NCBI RefSeq assembly: GCF_013215705.1
Contig: NZ_JABSQR010000006.1
Span: 124,001-188,000, forward strand
Source of the DNA: Moritella sp.
GTDB lineage: Bacteria; Pseudomonadota; Gammaproteobacteria; Enterobacterales; Moritellaceae
Reading direction: 5' to 3'
Length of the DNA: 64,000 bases
Position 1 is the first letter of the stretch. Every line of letters starts with the position of its first letter. Made by a program: the position numbers and the translations under genes. The notes under the pieces are model-generated. The model ran no database searches. It was given only the letters and a program-made list of their open reading frames with translations, and was not told where the DNA came from. Shown piece after piece: positions 45,626 to 54,614 of the stretch.

Positions 45626-47494
45626 ATGAGTCAAATACACGCGACACTACCTTTACTTGGCTTTGCAGCATTTAGTGGTACCGGCAAAACCACACTACTC
45701 GAAGCCATACTACCCAAGTTAGTGACGCGTGGCATTCGTGTTGCAGTGATCAAACATGCACATCATGATTTTGATATCGATCAACCAGGCAAAGACAGCC
45801 ACCGCCTGCGTAAAGCGGGGGCCAGCCAGATGTTGATTTCATCCCGTTGTCGCCGCGCCTTAGTCACTGAAACACCTGATGAAGAAGCAACACTGCCGCA
45901 CTTGATCGCCCAGTTAGACCAAACCCAACTCGACCTGATCCTGGTTGAAGGCTTTAAGAAGCTCAGTTTCCCTAAAATTGAATTACACCGTGCAGAAGTG
46001 GGCAAACCTTGGTTACACCCAACAGACAATAACATTATTGCTGTTGCAGCCAATGTGCCAGTTCCCGCATCGGGATCAGCACCTTTAGCAGAAAAGGCAC
46101 CATTACCACAGCTCGATATTAACAACCTTGAGCAGATCACTGATTTTATTGTGCGTTTTATTCAAGGTGAGGTCAATGCGACAAAACCTGAACAACCACA
46201 AGGGTTACAATGTGGCGACTTAACACCACAAGGTATGTTATCTGTCGCAGAAGGACGGGAGCGTATTCTTGGTCATATTGTACCACTTTCGCAATCACAG
46301 ACTGTTGATTTAAAAACAGCTCTGGGTCAAATTGTCGCACATGACGTACTTTCGCCAGTAAATGTGCCACAACATACAAATTCAGCAATGGATGGTTATG
46401 CGATCCGAGGTGATGATTTAGCGTGTGACAGCTATGAAGTTGTCGCCCATGTAATGGCGGGACACAGTTATAATTTACCCCTCGAAAAAGGCCAAGCAGT
46501 ACGGATCATGACAGGTGCCGTAGTACCTGAATGTGCCGATACCGTTGTCATGCGCGAGCAAGCTGAGCAGACAGATACTGCTGCAAATAGTACAGTCGAT
46601 AACACGGTAAATAATGCAGTAAAAAGTACGGTGCGTTTTGATCTGACAATGGCAACCATCCACCCAGGTCAGAATGTCCGTCAAGCGGGTGAAGATTTAG
46701 CATTAGGCCAAACTGCCGTCGCCGCAGGTAGCAAGATCACGGCACCAGAATTAGGTATGATAGCCTCACTAGGCATTAACCAAGTGACCGTTAAAAAGCC
46801 AGTACGTGTTGCTATTTTCTCAACTGGAGATGAAGTACAGCATCCCGGAGAAGCACAACAGAATAACTGTATTTACGATTCTAATCGTTACACCTTACAT
46901 GCGATGCTAACGCAAGCGGGCTGTGAAGTGATTGATTTAGGCATTATCGAAGACAGCGAAGCCGCATTAGCATCGACATTACAGCAAGGCAGTGACCAAG
47001 CGGATTTGATCTTATCATCCGGAGGTGTTTCGGTTGGTGATGCCGATTACATCAAAACCGTGTTGGATAAACTGGGACAAATCAACTTCTGGCGCATCAA
47101 CATGCGTCCGGGTCGTCCCCTCGCATTTGGCCAAATTAACGATACGCCATTCTTTGGTTTACCGGGTAATCCAGTGGCGGTAATGGTGGTATTTTTACAA
47201 TTTGTAGAACCTGCGATCCGTAAACTGCAAGGCATAACCGATTGGCAGCCACAAGTATTCAATGCCATTGCCACAGAACGTTTCCGATCTCGTCCTCATC
47301 GTACTGAGTATACGCGTGGTATTTTTAGTTTTGATGCTAACGGTCGCTTAATGGTGAAAAGCACCGGGCAACAAGGCTCAGGTATCTTGCGCTCGATGAG
47401 TGAAGCAAATTGTTTAGTTGAAATATTACCTGAACAGACTAATGCAGAAATTGGTGATCTAGTTCACGTTATTCCACTACAAGGGCGTATTTAA
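45626..47494 (+). CDS. moeA: MobB-MoeA fusion protein for Mo/W cofactor synthesis
   Basis: About 622 residues from the ATG at 45626; a start at 45599, overlapping mobA, is possible. The N-terminal part (about 1-170) is MobB, with P-loop FAAFSGTGKTTLLEAI and VAVIKHAHHDFDIDQPGKDS. The rest is MoeA, with NVPQHTNSAMDGYAIRGDDL, VRIMTGAVVPECADTVVMRE, VRQAGEDLALGQ, SSGGVSVGDADYIKTVLDKL and FGLPGNPVAVMVVF. MoeA inserts the metal into adenylated molybdopterin, and MobB assists MobA. A Thr/Asn/Val-rich low-complexity stretch interrupts MoeA after VVMREQAEQ. Confidence 0.93.
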   Translation: MSQIHATLPLLGFAAFSGTGKTTLLEAILPKLVTRGIRVAVIKHAHHDFDIDQPGKDSHRLRKAGASQMLISSRCRRALVTETPDEEATLPHLIAQLDQTQLDLILVEGFKKLSFPKIELHRAEVGKPWLHPTDNNIIAVAANVPVPASGSAPLAEKAPLPQLDINNLEQITDFIVRFIQGEVNATKPEQPQGLQCGDLTPQGMLSVAEGRERILGHIVPLSQSQTVDLKTALGQIVAHDVLSPVNVPQHTNSAMDGYAIRGDDLACDSYEVVAHVMAGHSYNLPLEKGQAVRIMTGAVVPECADTVVMREQAEQTDTAANSTVDNTVNNAVKSTVRFDLTMATIHPGQNVRQAGEDLALGQTAVAAGSKITAPELGMIASLGINQVTVKKPVRVAIFSTGDEVQHPGEAQQNNCIYDSNRYTLHAMLTQAGCEVIDLGIIEDSEAALASTLQQGSDQADLILSSGGVSVGDADYIKTVLDKLGQINFWRINMRPGRPLAFGQINDTPFFGLPGNPVAVMVVFLQFVEPAIRKLQGITDWQPQVFNAIATERFRSRPHRTEYTRGIFSFDANGRLMVKSTGQQGSGILRSMSEANCLVEILPEQTNAEIGDLVHVIPLQGRI

Positions 47495-47533
47495 TCAATT
47501 AATTGTCGCCTGAAACGGCTAACTAATAACGCC

Positions 47534-47571
47534 AAGGGTTGCCTAATTAATTCACGCAGCCCTTTCATTTT
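47534..47571 (+). terminator. Terminator of the tup-mob-moeA operon
   Basis: AAGGGTTGC (47534-47542) pairs with GCAGCCCTT (47556-47564) with one G-U pair, followed by TCATTTTC. It lies 40 bases after the stop codon. Confidence 0.55.
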
Positions 47572-48115
47572 CATCATGTTACGCTATGTTGAACAGCATG
47601 AATCACTTTCATTCCCCAACGCAAATAACAGCATAACCCGAGATACGGCAAATACCCCGTTTGTGATATAGTTCAAAAAATGGTACTGTCGTCGCAAGAT
47701 TTAGGTATCATTCACTAAACGAACACATTAATCCCCACAGCACATAATCTTACCCGATTCCTCATGGATGAAGCCGGCAGACTTTACGCGTCATTACAAC
47801 AATGGCCCGAACAGCAATCCATCACGCTTGCAGTACATTGAATGATATAACGTGATGAACACCCTGATCCGTATAGACGCATGAGTAATTTTCGTCGTCG
47901 CTTTTAAAAACCTGCAATCAAAGGACACAAATAAGCATACGAATATGACGATGAAGAGGTCGCAGATAAAAATACTGCTCATCGTATAGCGGCGACAGGT
48001 TTCATAACTCAACGGATGAAAAAGAGATAATTAAATTCTGAGTTTTATGCTCAAGATAGTAAATGGAAAATTATTTAATATAAAATTATAAAATTATAAA
48101 AAGGACAATAATTAA
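47572..48115. other. Intergenic region with possible decayed coding remnant
   Basis: About 540 bases upstream of the ABC importer genes. A 25-codon frame at 47764-47841 and a frame at 47851-48030 interrupted by two stops look like remnants of genes (see pseudogene entry). TGTGATATAGTTCAAA at 47662-47677 is a weak CRP-like site. AAGGAC precedes the next gene's start. Confidence 0.4.
47851..48030 (+). pseudogene. Possible decayed reading frame
   Basis: One continuous 60-codon frame broken by two in-frame stops, with protein-like composition (DEHPDPYRRMSNFRRRF, stop, KPAIKGHK, stop, AYEYDDEEVADKNTAHRIAA then TGFITQRMKKR). I cannot identify the ancestor. Chance is a real alternative in a region of this length. 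Confidence 0.3.
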
Positions 48116-49600
48116 ATGCTTTTGAAAAAATTAGTGTATGGAAGTTTATTCGTCACATGTATGCTCTCCTCAGCAGCCTATGCAGAAACACTGAAAACGC
48201 CACATCAATTAGAATGGCGAGGACAGGAATCACTTGATCCAATTTCATCAACACGCTTTTATTACCCTACCCAAATGTTATATAGCCGCCTAGTAAGACA
48301 AGATGAAACAGGCGCACCATCTCCAGAACTAGCAACCAAATGGACGGCGAATGAAACAGCCACTGAATGGACGTTTGATTTACGCGAAAATGTAAAATTT
48401 CATAATGGTCAAGTACTCACGTCTGCCGATGTTGTAGCGACAATAGACCGAATTCTTGATGTTAAACGCGATGCACCGGTCCGCTCAGTACTGTCAATAA
48501 TCCAAGAAGCAAAAGCCATAAATGATTATAAAGTTCTGTTTACGCTGAATAAAGCGCATTCTGACTTCCCAATTTTATTAATGGATTATCGCGTAAAAAT
48601 ATTACCAGCAAAAGTTGATCAAGATAAATCTCTCGTCGGTATTGGAACGGGACCATTTAAACTTGAGAATCTTAATGTTGAAGGCACAACCAACCTTATT
48701 GCCTATAATGAATACTGGGAAGGCAAGCCGAAACTTGACGGTATTGATTTAATCGCGATTGCTGACGATTCAGCAAGAGTACAAGCCCTTCTTGCACGAC
48801 AAATCGACTGGATTGGTTGGTCTGGCGTAACATCGCAACAACTGCCTTTATTTCAACATAACAGCATGTTTAAGGTCGATTCTATTGCGACCGGAGAATG
48901 GCGTGGCATTATATTTAAAAATGACGTAGCGCCATTTACCGATCCAAAAGTACGTAAAGCAATGCGCATGGTTGCTGACCGCGAAGAAATGGCCAGACTT
49001 ATACTGGGTGGCGATGGCGGGGCAACTAGCTGCGACACACCAGTATGGAAAGGCGATCAATATCGCATGGAGATAGAGTGTAACCAAGATATCGAAGGCG
49101 CTAAAAAATTATTAGCCGAAGCAGGTTTTCCTGATGGTATCGATATCGATCTTTATACGAGTAACACCGATACCTACTTCCGACCTTTAGTTGAAATCTA
49201 CCAACGTCAAGCCGCCAAAGCCAACATTCGTGTGCATATAAAAATGACCCCGTCTGACAGTTATTGGAATGACGTTTGGATGAAAAAATCTGCATTTACT
49301 ACAGTGTGGGGCCAGCGACCAACCGATCAAATACTTAATGAAGCCTATCGTAGCGGCGCATCATGGAATGAGTCGGTTTGGAATAACACTGATTTTGATC
49401 AGCTATTAGATACAGCGCGTCTAACGTTAGACTTTGATTCCCGTAAGAAGCTGTATATCGATGCTCAAAAAATGCTATGGGAAGAAGGTGGTAGCTTAAT
49501 TCCATTCCACTTGCGCAATCATCGAGTAACAATGAAAAATGTAACGATCCCTGCTGTGGACGATTTTTCAATTCGATGGGACCTCGTCACTAAAGATTAA
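48116..49600 (+). CDS. ABC transporter substrate-binding protein, family 5 (peptide/nickel/opine type)
   Basis: 494 residues. Signal peptide MLLKKLVYGSLFVTCMLSSA with cleavage near residue 23 (AYAE). The family 5 signature region includes WTFDLRENVKFHNGQVLTSA then DVVATIDRIL, and later GTGPFKLENLNVEGTTNLIA and AKKLLAEAGFPDGIDIDLY. It delivers ligand to the permeases encoded downstream. The substrate is not evident. The genomic setting among metal-cofactor genes allows nickel or a metal chelate, but peptides are equally possible. A 95-base palindromic repeat separates it from the permease genes. Confidence 0.88.
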   Translation: MLLKKLVYGSLFVTCMLSSAAYAETLKTPHQLEWRGQESLDPISSTRFYYPTQMLYSRLVRQDETGAPSPELATKWTANETATEWTFDLRENVKFHNGQVLTSADVVATIDRILDVKRDAPVRSVLSIIQEAKAINDYKVLFTLNKAHSDFPILLMDYRVKILPAKVDQDKSLVGIGTGPFKLENLNVEGTTNLIAYNEYWEGKPKLDGIDLIAIADDSARVQALLARQIDWIGWSGVTSQQLPLFQHNSMFKVDSIATGEWRGIIFKNDVAPFTDPKVRKAMRMVADREEMARLILGGDGGATSCDTPVWKGDQYRMEIECNQDIEGAKKLLAEAGFPDGIDIDLYTSNTDTYFRPLVEIYQRQAAKANIRVHIKMTPSDSYWNDVWMKKSAFTTVWGQRPTDQILNEAYRSGASWNESVWNNTDFDQLLDTARLTLDFDSRKKLYIDAQKMLWEEGGSLIPFHLRNHRVTMKNVTIPAVDDFSIRWDLVTKD

Positions 49601-49702
49601 TTTATAACAATACAGTTAAATTTAAACGGCATAAAAGTAGAGTTAAAATTCTATTTTCATGCTTTTATTCGTTATAAATTTTAACTTACGTATATCTGTA
49701 TT

Positions 49703-49797
49703 TATACCCAAGCTACTTCAATATGCAATATCAACTAACCTCCCGCAGGGCAAGTAGAAATAAGGCATCTTCGGGATGATGAAGTAGCTTGGGTATA
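49703..49797. repeat. Palindromic intergenic repeat element
   Basis: Perfect 18-base terminal inverted repeats TATACCCAAGCTACTTCA (49703-49720) and TGAAGTAGCTTGGGTATA (49780-49797) enclose about 59 bases that also contain a small internal palindrome (GCATCTTCGGGATGATG). The ends match the shorter element at 62183-62217. Similar TACCCAAGxxACTTCAA intergenic repeats are, from memory, common in Vibrionaceae and relatives. No coding capacity. It lies inside an ABC transporter operon and could affect the relative levels of binding protein and permease. Confidence 0.8.
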
Positions 49798-49822
49798 TAC
49801 CTTTAATATAATAAGGACTTTC

Positions 49823-50776
49823 ATGTTTACCATGATTTATAAACGCCTTTTCACCGCAATGTTTTCGCTTATGATTGTGGGTGTACTGGTTTTTTTTGTT
49901 ACTGAATCATTACCCGGTGACTTTTGTACTAGTTATCTCGGACAAAATGCCAGCGGCACTCGATTAGAACAATGTCGCATCGACAATAATTTAAATGCCC
50001 CTTTAATTGAACGTTTTGCGCTTTGGTCCGAAAATATTGTTAATGGCAATTTGGGCACATCGTTAAAACGTCAAAAGCCCGTTAGTGACATACTTATTCC
50101 TCGATTAGAAAACACCTTAATTCTGGGTGGCATAGCAGCTTCGATAGGGATCCCAATCGCCATTCTACTTGGCTGTATCGCCGGCCTTAGAGTCAATACA
50201 AAATCAGACCACATGATCTCAATGGCTTCCCTTTTCACCATGACAGTGCCTGAATTTGTAACCGCTACCCTATTAACGCTGGTATTTAGCATCTGGCTGC
50301 CCTGGTTTCCAGCCGTGACGTTAATCGGAGACAGTGCTACGTTTTCTGAATTACTGCCTAACTTAGTATTACCAGCCATTACCCTGTCGATGGTCATGAT
50401 TGCCCATATATTACGCATGGTACGCGCATGTATGATCACCGTGATGAATTCAGATTACATTAAAATGTGTCACTTAAAAGGCATGCCTTATTGGCATATC
50501 GTTTTTTATCATGCACTTCCTAATGCCCTGCTTCCGGCTATTAACATTATCGCGCTTACTATTGCCTGGCTACTTGGTGGTGTTGTTATCATTGAACAAG
50601 TATTCAACTACCCTGGTATTGGCAGTCTGATGATTGCAGCTATTTACGATAGAGACCTCCCGGTCGTTCAAGGTATCGCCATCGCTTTAGCGGTTATTTA
50701 TATTTTGGTTAACCTTTGTGCAGATCTGCTAACCGGTGTTCTTAATCCCAAACTTCGCACACTGCAAGGATATTAA
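49823..50776 (+). CDS. ABC transporter permease, DppB/OppB type
   Basis: 317 residues, about six membrane helices. The N-terminal helix and FFVTESLPGDFCTSYLGQNA, together with the conserved loop MCHLKGMPYWHIVFYHALPN (permease-ATPase contact) and GVVIIEQVFNYPGIGSLMIA, are typical of DppB-like permeases. It pairs with the DppC-like gene that starts one base after its stop codon. Confidence 0.92.
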   Translation: MFTMIYKRLFTAMFSLMIVGVLVFFVTESLPGDFCTSYLGQNASGTRLEQCRIDNNLNAPLIERFALWSENIVNGNLGTSLKRQKPVSDILIPRLENTLILGGIAASIGIPIAILLGCIAGLRVNTKSDHMISMASLFTMTVPEFVTATLLTLVFSIWLPWFPAVTLIGDSATFSELLPNLVLPAITLSMVMIAHILRMVRACMITVMNSDYIKMCHLKGMPYWHIVFYHALPNALLPAINIIALTIAWLLGGVVIIEQVFNYPGIGSLMIAAIYDRDLPVVQGIAIALAVIYILVNLCADLLTGVLNPKLRTLQGY

Positions 50777-50777
50777 A

Positions 50778-51638
50778 ATGAGTCAGATTAAATTGTTTAT
50801 GGACTTTTTTAAACAACTTAGCGCAACACCATCCGCTAAAGTTGGTTTAATCTTATTCATTTCCCATATTGTATTAGCTTGTTTTGCTACCTATATCATT
50901 CCCTATGATTATGGACAAACCGACAGCTTTAATATTCTTAAGGGTCCAAGCCTCGAACACTGGTTCGGCACCGATCAATTAGGCCGAGATATCTTAAGCC
51001 GTACCATTATGGGAGGCAGAGCAGCGCTAATGATTACCTTTGCGGGTAGTTTCATCGCCATACTATGGGGCAGCTGCTTAGGCATTATTACCGGTTTTGT
51101 AGGCGGTCGTTTTGATGAAGTCGTCATGCGTTTCATCGATGCGTTATTATCAATTCCCTGGATCCTATTTTTGCTGCTGATCATCAGTGTGATCGGACAG
51201 AGCGATGCGACACTAATTTTAACCTTAGGCTTTTTCTACGGTATTGCGGTGATCAGAGTTGTTAGGGGTGCCACCCTTGACGTTATTACTCATGACTATA
51301 TTTTAGCCGCACGCTTACGCGGAGAACGCACCAGCTCTATCATTCGCTATGAAATCTTGCCTAATATCATGAATGTTATCTTAGTGGATGGCGCGATGCG
51401 TTGGTCATGGATGTTACTTATTTTCAGTTCTTTATCTTTCTTAGGCTTTGGCGTTAACCCTCCTACGCCAGATTGGGGCTTGATGATCGCAGATACGCGA
51501 GGATTTATGTCTGTTGCACCTTGGGCTACCCTTGCACCGTTAATCGCTTTAAGCTCACTTATATTTTCAATCAATATTATTTCAGACGCCTTATCAAAAG
51601 TGGTTGGTCTAAATCGTGATAACAGCTCGCCAGTATAA
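50778..51638 (+). CDS. ABC transporter permease, DppC/OppC type
   Basis: 286 residues from the ATG at 50778, preceded by AAGGA. A start at 50736 inside the previous gene is rejected. GPSLEHWFGTDQLGRDILSR is the DppC hallmark, with the ATPase-contact loop YILAARLRGERTSSIIRYEI and GVNPPTPDWGLMIADTRGFM. Second permease of the same importer. Confidence 0.92.
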   Translation: MSQIKLFMDFFKQLSATPSAKVGLILFISHIVLACFATYIIPYDYGQTDSFNILKGPSLEHWFGTDQLGRDILSRTIMGGRAALMITFAGSFIAILWGSCLGIITGFVGGRFDEVVMRFIDALLSIPWILFLLLIISVIGQSDATLILTLGFFYGIAVIRVVRGATLDVITHDYILAARLRGERTSSIIRYEILPNIMNVILVDGAMRWSWMLLIFSSLSFLGFGVNPPTPDWGLMIADTRGFMSVAPWATLAPLIALSSLIFSINIISDALSKVVGLNRDNSSPV

Positions 51639-51648
51639 GGAGAAAAAG

Positions 51649-53286
51649 ATGAATCATATAATCGAAGTTTCAAATTTAAATTTGGGGTTCAACAACAAAT
51701 CAGGTGATTTTTGTCATATTCTCAAAGATGTCAATCTCCAAGTTAAACCCAAAGACATTATCGGTCTGGTGGGTGAATCTGGCTCAGGAAAAAGTACCTT
51801 AGCCCTGGCTTTAATGGGATACACTAATGACGGTTGTTTTATTAAATCTGGCGCTATCCATTTTGATAATAAAGATATCGTACAGTTACCCATAGAAGCG
51901 TTAGCCGCAATCCGAGGTAGTCAGATCGCATTAATACCTCAAAATGCAGGGCAAGCATTAACGCCAACCATGAAAGTGGGTCCGCAAATACAAGAAGTGT
52001 TACAATTTCATAGTGATATTGACAAAGCAAATTATAAATCTAGAGTCATTGAGCTATTAAACGATGTTAAATTACCGGATCCAGAACAAATATTCTCACG
52101 TTACCCACACCAACTGTCAGGCGGTCAACAACAACGCGTAGCAATTGCGATGGCGTTAGCGGTCAAACCTGAGCTACTCATTTTAGATGAACCAACCACA
52201 GGCCTTGATGCGACCACTCAGGTCCATATTCTGGATTTATTAAAAGCATTAATCCATAAACATAACGTGGCGATGGTTTTTGTAAGTCATGATTTTGGTG
52301 CGGTTTCTCGACTGTGTAATAAAGTATGTGTGATGTACAAAGGCGAGATAGTAGAGCACGGTGACATTAAAAAAGTTTTATTAGAACCTGAACATAGCTA
52401 CACCCAAGCGTTATTAAAAGCAGTACCGGTTATTGGTAAAAACCAAAAAAACGCCCTGCCAGTAACGCCGCAAGATGAGGTGCAAAAAGAAACCAGCATC
52501 TCGTTAAATGATCTGAAAATATCCTATCACCGTAACACGTTATGGCAATCAATAACCCGACAAGCAGAGCCTGAAGCCACCGTCGACAATATCAATTTAA
52601 CGTTAAAGAAAGGTGAAACACTGGCCTTGATTGGTGAGTCTGGTAGTGGTAAATCGACGATTCTTAAAACCATTGCAGGATTAAACAAAGCCAACGGTGG
52701 TAAAATAATCTTTAATGGAAAACCATTAGAGATCCTGGAAAAACGGACCAAAGAACAGAAAAAACAAATCCAAATGATATTTCAAAATCCGGATGCTTCG
52801 TTAAATCCCAAGCAAACTATTTTGCAGATTTTATCTAAGCCATTACAACTCTATTTTAATATGAATAGCGCTCAATGCCATGAAAGAGCAAAAGAATTAT
52901 TGATACAAGTTCACCTCAATCCAGACTATCTGTATCGCAACCCAACCATGCTGTCAGGTGGTGAAAAACAACGAGTGGCAATAGCAAGAGCCTTTGCGTC
53001 CGAGCCCGAGTTATTACTTTGTGATGAGATAACCTCCGCCTTAGATGTAACCGTGCAAGCTACCGTATTGACATTACTCAAAGAGCTGCAACTAAAATTT
53101 AATACCAGTTATATTTTTATCGCCCATGATTTAGCGATTGTCGAGTCGATTGCAGATCAAATTGCCATACTGAACAAAGGTCGAATTTGTGAAGTCGGTG
53201 AAACCAAGTCAGTATTTGCTAATCCGAGCCACCCATACACAAAAACCTTATTAAACTCAGTTCTAAAACCAGAAATAAATATGTGA
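51649..53286 (+). CDS. ABC transporter fused ATP-binding protein, DppD-DppF type
   Basis: 545 residues from the ATG at 51649 (TAAGGAG upstream). Two complete ATPase domains in one chain: first Walker A GESGSGKSTLALAL (near 44) with signature LSGGQQQRVAIAMALAVKP and LLILDEPTTGLD; second Walker A GESGSGKSTILKTI with LSGGEKQRVAIARAFASEPE and LLLCDEITSALD. Each domain carries the peptide-transporter C-terminal extension (HSYTQALLKAVP, HPYTKTLLNSVL). It powers the permeases upstream. Fusion of the two ATPases is common in this class (GsiA, YejF). Confidence 0.93.
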   Translation: MNHIIEVSNLNLGFNNKSGDFCHILKDVNLQVKPKDIIGLVGESGSGKSTLALALMGYTNDGCFIKSGAIHFDNKDIVQLPIEALAAIRGSQIALIPQNAGQALTPTMKVGPQIQEVLQFHSDIDKANYKSRVIELLNDVKLPDPEQIFSRYPHQLSGGQQQRVAIAMALAVKPELLILDEPTTGLDATTQVHILDLLKALIHKHNVAMVFVSHDFGAVSRLCNKVCVMYKGEIVEHGDIKKVLLEPEHSYTQALLKAVPVIGKNQKNALPVTPQDEVQKETSISLNDLKISYHRNTLWQSITRQAEPEATVDNINLTLKKGETLALIGESGSGKSTILKTIAGLNKANGGKIIFNGKPLEILEKRTKEQKKQIQMIFQNPDASLNPKQTILQILSKPLQLYFNMNSAQCHERAKELLIQVHLNPDYLYRNPTMLSGGEKQRVAIARAFASEPELLLCDEITSALDVTVQATVLTLLKELQLKFNTSYIFIAHDLAIVESIADQIAILNKGRICEVGETKSVFANPSHPYTKTLLNSVLKPEINM

Positions 53287-53311
53287 TCTGAACGAAGAAC
53301 AGCTTAACGTG

Positions 53312-53349
53312 TTCTCCTCCTAAATCAGCAGGCTGGTTTAGAAGGAGAA
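53312..53349. terminator. Bidirectional terminator between the ABC importer and fdhC
   Basis: TTCTCCTCCTAAATCA pairs with TGGTTTAGAAGGAGAA (one mismatch, one G-U pair) with a 6-base loop. It lies between convergent genes. A second short hairpin CATTAAG/CTTAATG (53355-53375) overlaps the fdhC stop. U tracts are weak on both strands. Confidence 0.6.
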
Positions 53350-53369
53350 TACCTCATTAAGCGCTAGAC

Positions 53370-54443
53370 TTAATGCTCAGTTTTAGTGTTTTTTTTGCAT
53401 TCTGGATCCGTGACAACTGCAGTTTCCGATTGATTCTCTGGTAAGTCTTTTACTTTTTCATACCAAATATCATGGTGCTCTTTGGCCCATGTTTCATCAA
53501 CTTCGCCTGTCACCATACCTTCTAATGATGCTTCAATCCCCACTAAGCCCACATAGATATGAAATACAAAACCACAAATCAGTACCAGTGATGCCAGCAT
53601 ATGCACTAAATTAGATAGTTCCATATCGCGACGGGTTTGTTCAAACATAGGAAAATCAAGGATAAAGCCACTAAATATAATAAACACACCACAAAATATC
53701 AGTAACCAAAACAGCGCTTTTTCACCACCATTAGAGAAGTCAGCTGATGGATGCGTGCCCTTGTGTTTACCGACCATACCGCCCATTTTCATGAACCAGT
53801 TAATATCGACCTTGGTAAACAAACTCTTACGCCACCACTTAATCATCACCGTAAACAGTAAGATCGCAAATAATGGCCCGACATAGTTGTGGAACTGTTT
53901 CGCGCCATAAATAATCATCGCCCAAATATCGCGGGAGATCACCGGTTTCAGAAAATGCTTGCCATAAACCAACATTAAGCCCGTAAACGCCAAGCTTAAA
54001 AAGGTAAACGCCATACTCCAATGCAATGTACGATCGACCAGACTCCAGCGCTGGATCTTACGACCCGTTCTCGCTTTACTTAGTCTTAATGGGCCGATGG
54101 TGAAGTACGCTAATACCACTAAACCAATGCTGCCAAAGATAGCGAGTGCACCTAATGGTGACATCCATTTCTCTTTCAGAATAAACCAAGCTTGCCCCGG
54201 TACACTGACCAATACCCCGTGTTCGGGTGATTTTGATGTGGTGTAGCCTGCTTGACCATCTCGTACTGCACGCCAATAATCAGCGCCAGCAAAACCAGCA
54301 AGCTCACCTTTTACTGCTGATTCACCGAAACGCTCACTGCGAGTCTTGTTATCTGCTGTTTCACTAGCAAATGCTGACAAGGTAACGCTCAGCATTAATA
54401 CACTCACTAACAGAGTGAACCAACGTTGAATTCGCTTAGTCAT
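53370..54443 (-). CDS. fdhC: Formate dehydrogenase cytochrome b subunit
   Basis: 357 residues. Membrane gamma subunit that passes electrons from the Fe-S subunit to quinone. A signal-peptide-like helix (about 9-26) precedes a hydrophobic helix (about 95-115) and four further membrane helices with likely haem ligands in VDRTLHWSMAFTFLSLAFTG, GAKQFHNYVGPLFAILLFTV and VHMLASLVLICGFVFHIYVG. The soluble N-terminal region (30-90) is longer than in E. coli FdnI and resembles Shewanella/epsilonproteobacterial subunits. It follows fdhB after 171 bases. Confidence 0.92.
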   Translation of the reverse strand: MTKRIQRWFTLLVSVLMLSVTLSAFASETADNKTRSERFGESAVKGELAGFAGADYWRAVRDGQAGYTTSKSPEHGVLVSVPGQAWFILKEKWMSPLGALAIFGSIGLVVLAYFTIGPLRLSKARTGRKIQRWSLVDRTLHWSMAFTFLSLAFTGLMLVYGKHFLKPVISRDIWAMIIYGAKQFHNYVGPLFAILLFTVMIKWWRKSLFTKVDINWFMKMGGMVGKHKGTHPSADFSNGGEKALFWLLIFCGVFIIFSGFILDFPMFEQTRRDMELSNLVHMLASLVLICGFVFHIYVGLVGIEASLEGMVTGEVDETWAKEHHDIWYEKVKDLPENQSETAVVTDPECKKNTKTEH

Positions 54444-54584
54444 TAAATCTCCTCACTGTATCTAAACAACAGCGCTAATAGGGAGCAGCTTTATCGCCAA
54501 AGTCGCTCACCCATGTTTATGTTAGTTATTACAATTATCCGTTAATTCTGTGCCCATTAACGATGAGGGAACACAGACTTTATA

Positions 54585-54606
54585 CATGGCTAATCACTTA
54601 GCCATG
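54585..54606 (-). repeat. Hairpin between fdhB and fdhC
   Basis: Perfect 9-base stem CATGGCTAA / TTAGCCATG with a 4-base loop, placed 8 bases after the fdhB stop in the 171-base gap before fdhC. It lacks a U tract, so it is more likely an RNA-stability or processing element than a terminator. The rest of the gap shows nothing clear. Confidence 0.5.
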
Positions 54607-54614
54607 CATAAAAA

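Noticed and set aside
47688-47710. GG-N10-GC pairs upstream of the ABC binding protein
   Set aside because: The -12 halves are not TTGC. Expected by chance in a region of this length.
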